A stretch of DNA of 64,000 bases from Argopecten irradians (GCF_041381155.1 NC_091135.1:66987067-67051066), one strand, 5' to 3'. Counted from the first letter of the stretch, positions 46,370 to 58,251 are shown. Numbers and translations are program-made. Notes: generated by a model not told the origin, from the sequence alone.

Positions 46370-46925
46370 CTCCTGTATAAAATGTCTTGTGGGTATGGGT
46401 GTATGTGTGCTTCGGGAAAGTGAAACTCATGTATCCTTTTATACGGACATCTCACTGAAACTACCATAGAAACAGAATAACACACCCACCCGGTCAGTGG
46501 ACAATTGGCAAACCAGTCGTCTCACGCCTTGTATATCGAACGTTAAGCAAGAGCATCATCTAGCATGTGTATGGGTTATGGTGTGTCTTGACCAAAGAGC
46601 AGTACCCAAAGTTCTTGGTATAATGTGACCAACTTGGGTATGCTTGTTCAGTGCTTTCGGCGGCATGTTTCTGTGAGATAGCACATTGTACTATTACAAG
46701 AACATACAACACAAATATGCCGCAGTCTCTCAAAATATGTAGACATTCATATGTGATAGACCATCCATAGCTGACTCTTGTCAAATGAACCTGAACCACA
46801 TAGGCGAATGCAAACTCGATGCCACCAAGACAGCAAGGTGGTGGCAAGTGGGGGACAATGTCGGAAGTTAGGAAGAATGGAAGAGTATGGCCCTAAATTT
46901 AGTCGCCTCTTGAAATAACCCAATG
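46370..46925 (+). mobile_element. family-P element, degenerate copy E
   Basis: Shares CCCACCCGGTCAGTGG-ACAATTGGCAAACCAGTCGTC, GTATATCGAACGTTAAGCAAGAGC and CCCTAAATTTAGTCGCC with the family, but the middle is rearranged and part is inverted (46620-46740 reads as the reverse complement of the 5' half). Confidence 0.55.
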
Positions 46926-46955
46926 GGACAGCCCTGATTTAAAATAAACCGTTGT

Positions 46956-46992
46956 AAAAAAAAAAAAAAAAAAAACAAAAAAAAAAAAAAAA
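46956..46992. repeat. poly(A) tract
   Basis: Twenty A, one C, then about sixteen A. No gene or retrocopy body could be tied to it. Confidence 0.9.
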
Positions 46993-47883
46993 CCGCAAAG
47001 TATACAAGCTAATTCTATTTCTGCTGATACCTTTTTTCAATTGGACTTATTTCTGACCAAACAAGTAATCGACAAACATATTTTCATCGGATAATTTATT
47101 CACTGTTCTCGATTTTCGTATGTAATAGTATCTCTCCGTTATATGACTTTCTGCTACACATCAACACATTCAATACACAAAGAGCCTACTGGCGATACCT
47201 CCGGGATAGGGTTGTCATTGGAAAACATGCCAGCTAATTATTTACTTCAAAATACCAATAAAACCAGGAACAGTATTTCACCAATCATCTGTCAGTTCCG
47301 TGTTTAAGGCGGTGGAAAATATCGCGTGTTATAAACATCGACCTGCACTAAAAATAGTATATGCGTGGAAAGTCGACGGGGATTCCCCTTGAAGCCCAGG
47401 TGGTATTGAAATTTTACATATCAACGAATATGCCTACGCAATTTATGTCATCACATGTTCATTTGACAAGCGTGAATACAGACAACAACAGACAGAACAT
47501 GTAATAAAGATAACTGTATTATCTGTAGTGTTGACTGTGTTGTTTGATAAACATCATTTGTTCTATATACATAATGATGACATCACAACACAAGTAAAAA
47601 CCTACTGTTTGGTACAATACCAAACAAACCAAAATGGACCCGAGAAAGACTTACAGATTGTATATATTTGATACAGTGTAATATCCTATAGTAATCGGTA
47701 TAAAATCCAATATCTGTGATATACCATAGTACACAGACATAAAATTAACAGTCCCGAATACCATATAGCCGAGTATTTTCGTATATTACATATTAATTAA
47801 TTGCGATCGACTTATTGCCACGAGCTGTGTTGATAACAAAGCCTCATTGGTATTGTTTGATGTGTTATGTATCATATCTCTAT

Positions 47884-48204
47884 CCCCTGCAGGTAGGGCG
47901 TTAGAATTGTACCTGTTGCCCCTATTGCATGATCGTAAAAGGCGACTAAATTTTTGATCTTATCTTTTCTTTCTTCCGAATCACTTTACTCTTCCTGACG
48001 TCTCCCTTGACACCACCTCACTTTTGGTCTTTGTTTGAGCGCTAGCCGCTGTGAGGAAGGCTCTGGGTTCTGTTCTGCTTAGCCTCAGCATAACGGGAGT
48101 GGGACAACTTGCTCGCCCTTCGGCGGCATGCTGTCCCTATTGCATGATCGTAAAAGACGACTAAATTTAAGATCTTCTCTTTTCTCTTCTTCCTAACTGA
48201 CTTT
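47884..48204 (-). mobile_element. family-P element, truncated copy F
   Basis: Reverse orientation: begins CCCTGCAGGTAGGGCGTTAGAA and continues GCATGATCGTAAAAGGCGACTAAATTT. The internal half is missing. A second partial copy of the same terminal phrase (CCCTATTGCATGATCGTAAAAGACGAC) follows at 48133, so the end is duplicated. The 43-bp array starts immediately after. Confidence 0.7.
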
Positions 48205-51200
48205 ATACAATATGCAGGTATCACAATATATTGTTACTGACCCCCACAGACAATATACAGGTATCTCACTGTATTGTTACTGACCCCCACAGACAATATA
48301 CAGGTATCTCACTGTATTGTTACTGACCCCCACAGACAATATACAGGTATCACACTGTATTGTTACTGACCCCACAGACAATATACAGGTATCTCACTGT
48401 ATTGTTACTGACCCCACAAACAATATACAGGTATCACAATGTATTGTTACTGACCCCACAAACAATATACAGGTATCTCACTGTATTGTTACTGACCCCC
48501 ACAAACAATATACAGGTATCTCACTGTATTGTTACTGACCCCCACAAACAATATACAGGTATCACACTGTATTGTTACTGACCCCACAAACAATATACAG
48601 GTATCTCACTGTATTGTTACTGACCCCACAAACAATATACAGGTATCACAATGTATTGTTACTGACCCCCACAGACAATATACAGGTATCACACTGTATT
48701 GTTACTGACCCCCACAGACAATATACAGGTGTCACAATGTATTGTTATACAGACAATATACAGGTGTCTCACTGTATTGTTACTGACCCCCACAAACAAT
48801 ATACAGGTATCTCACTGTATTGTTACTGACCCCCACAAACAATATACAGGTATCTCACTGTATTGTTACTGACCCCACAAACAATATACAGGTATCACAA
48901 TGTATTGTTACTGACCCCCACAGACAATATACAGGTATCACACTGTATTGTTACTGACCCCCACAGACAATATACAGGTGTCACAATGTATTGTTACTGA
49001 CCCCCACAGACAATATACAGGTGTCACAATAATATTGTTTACTGACCCCCACAGACAATATACAGGTGTCACAATGTATTGTTACTGACCCCCACAAACA
49101 ATATACAGGTATCACAATGTATTGTTACTGACCCCACAAACAATATACAGGTATCACAATGTATTGTTACTGACCCCCACAGACAATATACAGGTATCAC
49201 ACTGTATTGTTACTGACCCCCACAGACAATATACAGGTGTCACAATGTATTGTTACTGACCCCCACAGACAATATACAGGTGTCACAATGTATTGTTACT
49301 GACCCCCACAGACAATATACAGGTGTCACAATGTATTGTTACTGACCCCCACAGACAATACGCAGGTATCACAATGTACAGTATTGTTACTGACCCAACA
49401 GACAATATACTGGTGTCACAATGTATTGTTACTGACCCCCACAGACAATATACAGGTGTCACAATGTATTGTTACTGACCCCCACAGACAATACGCAGGT
49501 ATCACAATGTACAGTATTGTTACTGACCCAACAGACAATATACAGGTGTCACAATGTATTGTTACTGACCCCCACAAACAATATACAGGTGTCACAATGT
49601 ATTGTTACTGACCCCACAGACAATATACAGGTATCACAATGTATTGTTACTGACCCCCACAGACAATATACAGGTGTCACAATGTATTGTTACTGACCCC
49701 CACAGACAATATACAGGTGTCACAATGTATTGTTACTGACCCCCACAGACAATATACAGGTGTCACAATGTATTGTTACTGACCCCCACAGACAATATAC
49801 AGGTGTCACAATGTATTGTTACTGACCCCACAGACAATATACAGGTGTCACAATGTATTGTTACTGACCCCCACAGACAATATACAGGTGTCACAATGTA
49901 TTGTTACTGACCCCCACAGACAATATACAGGTGTCACAATGTATTGTTACTGACCCCCACAGACAATATACAGGTGTCACAATGTATTGTTACTGACCCC
50001 CACAGACAATACGCAGGTATCACAATGTACAGTATTGTTACTGACCCCACAGACAATATACAGGTGTCACAATGTATTGTTACTGACCCCCACAAGACAA
50101 TATACAGGTGTCACAATGTATTGTTACTGACCCCCACAGACAATATACAGGTGTCACAATGTATTGTTTCTGACCCCACAAACAATATACAGGTATCACA
50201 ATGTATTGTTACTGACCCCCACAAACAATATACAGGTATCTCACTGTATTGTTACTGACCCCCACAGACAATATACAGGTGTCACAATGTATTGTTACTG
50301 ACCCCCACAGACAATATACAGGTGTCACAATGTATTGTTACTGACCCCCACAGACAATATACAGGTGTCACAATGTATTGTTACTGACCCCCACAGACAA
50401 TACGCAGGTATCACAATGTACAGTATTGTTACTGACCCAACAGACAATATACTGGTGTCACAATGTATTGTTACTGACCCCCACAGACAATATACAGGTG
50501 TCACAATGTATTGTTACTGACCCCCACAGACAATATACAGGGTCACAATGTATTGTTACTGACCCCCACAGACAATATACAGGTGTCACAATGTATTGTT
50601 ACTGACCCCCACAGACAATATACAGGTGTCACAATGTATTGTTACTGACCCCCACAGACAATATACAGGTGTCACAATGTATTGTTACTGACCCCCACAG
50701 ACAATATACAGGTGTCACAATGTATTGTTATTGACCCCCACAGACAATATACAGGTGTCACAATGTATTGTTATTGACCCCCACAGACAATATACAGGTG
50801 TCACAATGTATTGTTATTGACCCCCACAGACAATATACAGGTGTCACAATGTATTGTTATTGACCCCAACAGACAATATACAGGTGTCACAATGTATTGT
50901 TACTGACCCCCACAGACAATATACAGGTGTCACAATGTATTGTTACTGACCCCCACAGACAATATACAGGTGTCACAATGTATTGTTACTGACCCCCACA
51001 GACAATATACAGGTGTCACAATGTATTGTTACTGACCCCCACAGACAATATACAGGTGTCACAATGTATTGTTACTGACCCCCACAGACAATATACAGGT
51101 GTCACAATGTATTGTTATTGACCCCCACAGACAATATACAGGTGTCACAATGTATTGTTACTGACCCCCACAGACAATATACAGGTGTCACAATGTATTG

Positions 51201-53398
51201 TTATTGACCCCAACAGACAATATACAGGTGTCACAATGTATTGTTATTGACCCCCACAGACAATATACAGGTGTCACAATGTATTGTTATTGACCCCCAC
51301 AGACAATATACAGGTGTCACAATGTATTGTTATTGACCCCAACAGACAATATACAGGTGTCACAATGTATTGTTATTGACCCCCACAGACAATATACAGG
51401 TGTCACAATGTATTGTTATTGACAGACAATATACAGGTGTCACAATGTATTGTTACTGACCCCAACAGACAATATACAGGTGTCACAATGTATTGTTACT
51501 GACCCCAACAGACAATATACAGGTATCACAATGTATTGTTACTGACCCCCACAGACAATATACAGGTGTCACAATGTATTGTTATTGACCCCAACAGACA
51601 ATATACAGGTGTCACAATGTATTGTTATTGACAGACAATATACAGGTGTCACAATGTATTGTTATTGACCCCAACAGACAATATACAGGTGTCACAATGT
51701 ATTGTTACTGACCCCCACAGACAATATACAGGTGTCACAATGTATTGTTACTGACCCCCACAGACAATATACAGGTGTCACAATGTATTGTTACTGACCC
51801 CCACAGACAATATACAGGTGTCACAATGTATTGTTATTGACAGACAATATACACAATGTATTGTTATTGACAGACAATATACAGGTGTCACAATGTATTG
51901 TTACTGACCCCCACAGACAATATACAGGTGTCACAATGTATTGTTATTGACCCCAACAGACAATATACAGGTGTCACAATGTATTGTTATTGACCCCCAC
52001 AGACAATATACAGGTGTCACAATGTATTGTTATTGACCCCAACAGACAATATACAGGTGTCACAATGTATTGTTACTGACCCCACAGACAATATACAGGT
52101 GTCACAATGTATTGTTATTGACACCCAACAGACACAGACAATATACAGGTGTCACAATGTATTGTTACTGACCCCCACAGACAATATACAGGTGTCACAA
52201 TGTATTGTTATTGACCCCCACAGACAATATACAGGTGTCACAATGTATTGTTATTGACCCCACAGACAATATACAGGTGTCACAATGTATTGTTATTGAC
52301 CCCAACAGACAATATACAGGTGTCACAATGTATTGTTATTGACCCCCACAGACAATATACAGGTGTCACAATGTATTGTTATTGACCCCCACAGACAATA
52401 TACAGGTGTCACAATGTATTGTTATTGACCCCCACAGACAATATACAGGTGTCACAATGTATTGTTATTGACCCCCACAGACAATATACAGGTGTCACAA
52501 TGTATTGTTATTGACCCCCACAGACAATATACAGGTGTCACAATGTATTGTTATTGACCCCCACAGACAATATACAGGTGTCACAATGTATTGTTATTGA
52601 CACCCACAGACAATATACAGGTGTCACAATGTATTGTTATTGACCCCCACAGACAATATACAGGTGTCACAATGTATTGTTATTGACCCCCACAGACAAT
52701 ATACAGGTGTCACAATGTATTGTTATTGACCCCCACAGACAATATACAGGTGTCACAATGTATTGTTACTGACCCCCACAGACAATATACAGGTGTCACA
52801 ATGTATTGTTATTGACACCCACAGACAATACGCAGGTATCACAATGTACAGTATTGTTACTGACCCAACAGACAATATACAGGTGTCACAATGTATTGTT
52901 ATTGACCCCCACAGACAATATACAGGTGTCACAATGTATTGTTATTGACCCCCACAGACAATACGCAGGTATCACAATGTACAGTATTGTTACTGACCCA
53001 ACAGACAATATACTGGTGTCACAATGTATTGTTATTGACACCCACAGACAATATACAGGTGTCACAATGTATTGTTATTGACCCCAACAGACAATATACA
53101 GGTGTCACAATGTATTGTTACTGACCCCCACAGACAATATACAGGTGTCACAATGTATTGTTTCTGACCCCCACAGACAATATACAGGTGTCACAATGTA
53201 TTGTTATTGACCCCAACAGACAATATACAGGTGTCACAATGTATTGTTACTGACCCCAACAGACAATATACAGGTGTCACAATGTATTGTTATTGACACC
53301 CACAGACAATATACAGGTGTCACAATGTATTGTTTCTGACCCCCACAGACAATATACAGGTGTCACAATGTATTGTTATTGACACCCACAGACAATAA
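48205..53398. repeat. 43-bp minisatellite, about 121 copies, in the TLC intron
   Basis: The unit is TACAGGTGTCACAATGTATT, then GTTACTGACC, then CCCACAGACAATA. Variant types are regionally segregated: ATCTCACTG units occur only in the first ~2 kb (last near 50240), GTTATTGACC units dominate from about 50730 on, and a longer variant with CGCAGGTATC and GTACAGTATTG recurs near 49360, 49492, 50000, 50400, 52831 and 52963. The 43-base length rotates frames, so the open frames seen here are artefacts. Confidence 0.97.
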
Positions 53399-53619
53399 TG
53401 CATTTGTATTTCATCCTACTCTTGATCAATGAAAAAGAAAATAAAACAAAGTGATGTTGTTATCCACTGTTGTGATTAGCTATGATCATGATCGATAATC
53501 CATATTGATATACATTACAAATATTATAAGATAATCCTAATCTCATATTTAAATATGAAATTCATCAATACATACATAGAAACCGAATCATGATAAAGAG
53601 GTCAGTAACGGCTATTTAC

Positions 53620-53834
53620 CTTCTGGCCAACTGTTCTGGCTTATCTGCGTATACCTGACTTGCCACGATGAAAACATTGTACTTGCTACAGCAACATTTT
53701 TTCGCCAGGTAAGAACGTCCTTTTAGACACAGACAATGAACAAATACACATCCGTTGACCGTTAGTGATAAGGCCAATACAACTGTCCAGTCCGCTGTCA
53801 TATTACTATTTACCACCGTCTGAACATTGATCAT
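53620..53834 (-). CDS. TLC-domain membrane protein, exon 1
   Basis: Starts at ATG (MINVQTVVNSNMTADW) and ends GCCAGAAG|GTAAAT, leaving AG to be completed by exon 2. It encodes 71 complete codons: a short N-terminus, a first hydrophobic segment WTVVLALSLTVNGCVFVHCL, a Cys-rich basic stretch (KKCCCSKYN) and QVYADKPEQLAR. A second in-frame ATG lies 11 codons further. The phase match and the continuing topology into VTEHLLLALL support joining to exon 2, but the 12-kb intron means this rests on splice sites alone. Without exon 1, exon 2 has no ATG near its start. Confidence 0.68.
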
Positions 53835-54540
53835 CTGGTTCTATACTCTCTGTACATAGTCGTCTGTATAGTCAGCAGACGACATGCTTCATACTGATAT
53901 TTCTAAATATAGACCAACTTCCTTGTTAGTGCGTTTACTTCCTGGTTGAGATGGGTTGTGCTGACAACTCTGTAGGTATTTGGTAGAGCAGGAACAAAAG
54001 GCAGATATAATGATATACAATGTACACTATAATATAATATATAGTTCTGTGCCAGTCGTGTGTATTATATTGGTGATTTAAAACTATATTTAATACCTGT
54101 CCGTTTGATAATTCCCTTTACACTTGATGAGATATTTTGGTCTGTTCACGTACTACTTTTCCAAGAAGGAAAATAATTATACATATAAAATTACCTATGG
54201 AGCAATCCGATACAAATTGAGAACACCATGTGTATAGGTAAAGTCTAAATGCATTAAGATGTTATCAAATTATGATTGGAGAACAGTGTAAGACAAGCAA
54301 ATGATACATTCTAATAATGATGTTTAAACAACATTGAGCCCCTCGTCCCGATAAGTGTGCCTGAGTTACGATATCTCCGCTCATTGAGTATTTTTAAAAG
54401 ACGCCCTTTAACATCAACTCATTGTTAGGTACTGACCGCATGGCGGTCGTTTTTCACCGGGTACTCCGTCTTTCTTCAAACTTCTAAACCTGTCACGTCC
54501 TAAAACGACCTGGATGTCAAACCGAAAAAATCACACATAA
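53835..54540. other. 5' flank of the TLC gene
   Basis: No coding signal. This stretch should contain the 5' UTR and promoter of the minus-strand TLC gene. An ATATTTAG-like AT box lies near 53900, but no start site can be assigned. Confidence 0.4.
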
Positions 54541-54579
54541 TTTATTGCTTAACGTTCTATTAACATCTTGGGTCATTAA

Positions 54580-55635
54580 GGTTCTCGTAAAGGCTTTAAC
54601 CAGTGATATTCTGGTATTAAGGTTCTCGTAAAGGCTTTAACCAGTGATATTCTGGTATTAAGGTTCTCGTAAAGGCTTTAACCAGTGATATTCTGGTATT
54701 AAGGTTCTCGTAAAGGCTTTAACCAGTGATATTCTGGTATTAAGGTTCTCGTAAAGGCTTTAACCAGTGATATTCTGGGATTAAGGTTCTCGTAAAGGCT
54801 TTAACCAGTGATATTCTGGTATTAAGGTTCTCGTAAAGGCTTTAACCAGTGATATTCTGGTATTAAGGTTCTCGTAAAGGCTTTAACCAGTGATATTCTG
54901 GTATTAAGGTTCTCGTAAAGGCTTTAACCAGTGATATTCTGGTATTAAGGTTCTCGTAAAGGCTTTTAACCAGTGATATTCTGGTATTAAGGTTCTCGTA
55001 AAGGCTTTAACCAGTGATATTCTGGTATTAAGTTCCGTAAAGGTTTACAGTGATATTCTGGATTAAGGTTCTCGTAAAGGCTTTAACCAGTGATATTCTG
55101 GATTAGGTTCTCGTAAAGGCTTTAACAGTGATATTCTTATTAAGGTTCTCGTAAAGGCTTTAACCAGTGATATTCTGGTATTAAGGTTCTCGTAAAGGCT
55201 TTAACCAGTGATATTCTGGTATTAAGGTTCTCGTAAAGGCTTTAACCAGTGATATTCTGGCATTAAGGTTCTCGTAAAGGCTTTACCAGTGTATGGTATT
55301 GTCTCGAGCTTAACATGATATTCTGGATTAAGGTTCTCGTAAAGGCTTTAACCAGTGAATTGATATTAAGGTTCTCGTAAAGGCTTTAACCAGTGATATT
55401 CTGGCATTAAGGTTCTCGTAAAGGCTTTAACCAGTGATATTCTGGTATTAAGGTTCTCGTAAAGGCTTTAACCAGTGATATTCTGGTATTAAGGTTCTCG
55501 TAAAGGCTTTAACCAGTGATATTCTGGTATTAAGGTTCTCGTAAAAAAGGCTGTACCACGTGATATTCTGGTATTAAGGTTCTCGTAAAGGCTTTAACCA
55601 GTGATATTTTAAGGCGTAAAGCTTTAAACGTGATA
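54580..55635. repeat. 41-bp minisatellite formed from the TTAA element terminus, about 26 copies
   Basis: The unit is ATTAAGGTTCTCGTAAAGGC then TTTAACCAGTGATATTCTGGT. The right end of the same transposon, read inward, is TTAAGGTTCATGTAAAGGCTT then AAAATAGTGATATTTTGC, so the unit is the element's own outermost ~40 bases. Several units near 55030-55140, 55290-55370 and 55540-55635 carry deletions. Confidence 0.93.
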
Positions 55636-56247
55636 TTTTGCAAGCCTATAACTCATTACTGTGCTGCAATTGAACAAAACTAACTTCATTAATTGTTGGT
55701 ATGTACCCTGGCTAACTGTCAGTCTTACTGTGGATATGTAATTTGTGAAGCTGCTTGTAAATTTCAGTAAAATAAGAGAAAAATGTATATTTCTGGTGAA
55801 GTGTCTTCTTGTCATGTTCAGAGTACCTTATGGTGTCTATAAGAACATTTGTATCAATTGAGATGGCTTCTTATATGCGATATTTGTGATCCGCCATTTA
55901 TAGCAGCCATTTGCATTTACTACAATAGGCTCCTGTGCTATTTGCTGGTCCCATTTTGCCAAACAAACTGTTGGAGTACCTGGCATATTCACAACTGAAC
56001 ACGATGGCATGATTATTTGGTTCCATCAATGCAATTCACACGAGTTCTATGTCTTCTCCAGAAATATACATTTTTCTCATATTTTACTGAGTTTTACAAG
56101 CAACTTCACAAATTACATATCCTCAGTAAGACTGACAGTTAGCCAGGGTATATACCAACAATTAATGAAATTAGTTCTGTTCAATTGCAGCACAGTAATG
56201 AGTTTTGGGCTTGCAAAATATCACTATTTTAAGCCTTTACATGAACC
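54580..56247. mobile_element. TTAA-flanked inverted-repeat element containing a 41-bp array
   Basis: The flanks are TTAA at 54576-54579 and 56248-56251. The ends are inverted: GGTTCTCGTAAAGGCTT on the left, GGTTCATGTAAAGGCTT read inward from the right. Next to the left array, 55630-55820 and 56050-56225 form a long inverted repeat of about 180 bases at roughly 90% by eye (GCAAGCC-TAACTCATTACTGTGCTGCAATTGAACA...). The centre (55820-56050) is unique. No transposase is seen; TTAA targeting suggests a piggyBac- or Kolobok-type enzyme in trans. Confidence 0.75.
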
Positions 56248-56448
56248 TTAAGGACGTTCTCCTGTGTATGCAATGTGATGCGTGTCTGAAGTACGAGCGT
56301 GTTTTGGAAGACTGCAATATGGTGTTAGTAATAGTGATATTCTTGTCCTTTTCACAGTGGTATATCACTAAAACATGTTGTCAGAGACACCCCACGTACC
56401 CGGTCACATTATAAAATGTCGTCACACTTCCTGTATGCTGAGCGTTAA

Positions 56449-56992
56449 AGGGACAATTTAGTCTAAGAGACCATTAAAATTTGTACATATATCAGAAAAA
56501 ATCCAGTTCTAATGGAAATTACATCAGTCGGTTTTACTGCGATATGCCAGAAAAGCCCGTGGTGGTGAAATGCGTGTGAAATGTTCAAACTCGCTCACTG
56601 TCCGCCATTACACATTGTGGTCAAATATCTTGTATGCCGAACCCTGTCCCTTGCTCGTAGAGTAATGCTACTTTTGTCTATACTGCTCAAATCGCTCTGA
56701 CAGTAGTGTGTTTACTGTATTAGGTGAATTGTCTTGCCTAAAAAATCATTTGATCACCTCTACAGTGGTGGTTATGTAGTTCATTCGTTTAAAGTGCGTG
56801 ACTTTGGCTCGGAATGGGTATAGCGTTCATATTGTACCTGCTTTACAACGGTATTAATTACAATACTTAACAATGACGTGGAATTTGTCAGTATTTTATG
56901 TTATATGTTTCGTAAGAAATGTAGAACAATACATTTATGCCATATCTTGCTTCTTGGTTATGTAAAAGAATTAGTCTGAGTGAATTGTCCCT
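56449..56992. mobile_element. Kolobok-like MITE (544 bp) with TTAA target-site duplication
   Basis: Begins AGGGACAATTTAGTC and ends GAATTGTCCCT, an inverted pair of about 10-16 bases, with TTAA on both sides (56445-56448 and 56993-56996). Copy B of family P has the uninterrupted GAGCGTTAAGCAG at the same place, so an empty site is seen in this window. AGGG termini plus TTAA duplication are Kolobok hallmarks; the assignment is inference from ends only. Confidence 0.83.
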
Positions 56993-57139
56993 TTAAGCAG
57001 CAGCAGCAAACAATATCACTTTTATATAATTTTAGACTATGGCGAATAGAAAAAAATACTCCAAAAGTTGCCTTTTCCGATCATTCAATGGGGGCAGCAG
57101 GTAAAATTTTAACACCCTGTCTGCAGCGCAGCCATCTTG

Positions 57140-57789
57140 TAGTCGTATCAGTGACTTGCGTGACTTCAAACGAGTCTTAAGGACTGTCAAACGTGCGCCA
57201 CAGTGAAATTTGATATCTGCTTTTAGAGGTAGCTAATAAAACGTTTAACAAACACAAACTACAAATAATACTAACTCATATTACATTCAAATGACTTCCG
57301 TTTATTGAGACACGTCCGATAAAATTCTGATCAGATACCACTAGGATAGAACCCCATCACCGTGACGCTCCATAGCGATGTCGCTTCCTCAGCTTACATC
57401 CGAGGCTCAGCTGTTTTCAGTTCATTAATAGTACCTTTATATGGGAATTTAAATTGAATTCCTCATTAAGGTTTACCCTAGTGATTTACTTTGTAATATT
57501 ATGTCACGGAAGTAAAATCATCGGAACTTAACGATTAAGTAATAATACATTAACGCCAAGACGACAGAACGAGGCAACCTTTTATCACTGCCATCATTTT
57601 ATCACTATTTTATCGGAGTCGTGTTTAAAGTAACTGACGAAAACGGTAAACCTGTACCCAAGTTCAATAAATGATGTCATCGGTTTCTTGACAATGTATA
57701 TATTTTTTATAATCTATTAGATAAATTTACAAAATAAAAACCATAATACTTGTAAGTAATATTTGTGTATATTTACAGTTTGCACTGAC
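57140..57789. other. no gene recognised
   Basis: AT-rich spacer with a GC-richer patch at 57340-57420. No splice-bounded coding segment is supported. Confidence 0.5.
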
Positions 57790-57999
57790 ATGGACTCAAT
57801 AACCATGCTTTCTAGTATTATCATTATTAGCTTATTATTATTATTAGCGTCTTCGACTCGGGGATTATACCTCGCCAGACAACACTATAGAACAGTTCCC
57901 TCTGGAAAGGGCCATAATAGAATTATAATGTTAGCACAACACGCGCGGCGACTCTATTGTTACGTGAATAGTCGACGGCGTGGCAACGTGGGGTCATGA
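57790..57999 (+). CDS. speculative small secreted peptide ORF (69 aa)
   Basis: ATG at 57790, stop TGA at 57997-57999, preceded by a TTTACAG acceptor-like site at 57778. The translation begins MDSITMLSSIIIISLLLLLA, a signal-peptide-like hydrophobic run with small residues (SSTRG) after it, then a basic 45-residue tail with dibasic Arg pairs (HARRLY, SRRRG). The hydrophobic run comes from an ATT/TTA triplet tract, so it may be chance. No family is recognised. Confidence 0.15.
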   Translation: MDSITMLSSIIIISLLLLLASSTRGLYLARQHYRTVPSGKGHNRIIMLAQHARRLYCYVNSRRRGNVGS

Positions 58000-58005
58000 C
58001 CCCAC
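57988..58005. repeat. perfect 18-bp palindrome GTGGGGTCATGACCCCAC
   Basis: It is a perfect inverted repeat without a spacer. It overlaps the stop codon of the small open frame at 57790-57999. No known binding consensus is claimed. Confidence 0.9.
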
Positions 58006-58161
58006 TTTTGGCGGGAACATATGAATGACTTGATTCCAATCAGCTGTTCAATCAAATTCGTTGACGATGACGGGAGAAAAAAATATGGATATTTTAATAA
58101 ACAACATGCAACTGCCGCGGGAAAAAAATAATATTCATTTACTTGAAAAAAACTGTAAATA

Positions 58162-58251
58162 TAAGGAATAGATGTTTATTTTGTTGAGGTTACACGGGCT
58201 CCATTATCATTATACCCTCATAACCTTAACAAAATAAACATCTATTCCTTA
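58162..58251. repeat. 31-bp inverted repeat (hairpin), one mismatch, 29-bp loop
   Basis: The arms are TAAGGAATAGATGTTTATTT-TGTTGAGGTTA (58162-58192) and its reverse complement at 58221-58251, differing at one base. The outer flanks are also loosely complementary. It could be a hairpin MITE or a local inverted duplication. Confidence 0.88.

Larger units (their letters stand above)
41434..53619 (-). other. 12.2-kb intron of the TLC gene
   Basis: Both splice sites are seen: donor AGAAG|GTAAAT at 53619 and acceptor TTTACAG at 41434. The intron holds family-P copies, a 22-bp and a 43-bp minisatellite and a poly(A) tract. Stretches 44530-46370 and 46995-47880 are AT-rich and show nothing I can name, apart from a GGGGCTAGTCACCAGCCCC hairpin near 45215-45233. 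Confidence 0.7.
54540..57128 (+). mobile_element. family-P element, copy G, interrupted by two TTAA insertions
   Basis: The left end AACGTTCTATTAACATCTTGGG and the right parts (56252-56444 and 56997-57128, ending ACACCCTGTCTGCAG) align in order with copies A and B when 54580-56247 and 56449-56992 are removed. Both inserted blocks are flanked by TTAA on each side. Confidence 0.75.

Noticed and set aside
46956..46992. Processed retrocopy ending in poly(A)
   Set aside because: No coding or RNA-gene body lies next to the tract.
48205..53398. CRISPR-like regular repeats
   Set aside because: The repeats are contiguous without unique spacers, in a eukaryotic intron; this is a minisatellite. The same applies to the 263-bp, 41-bp and 22-bp arrays.
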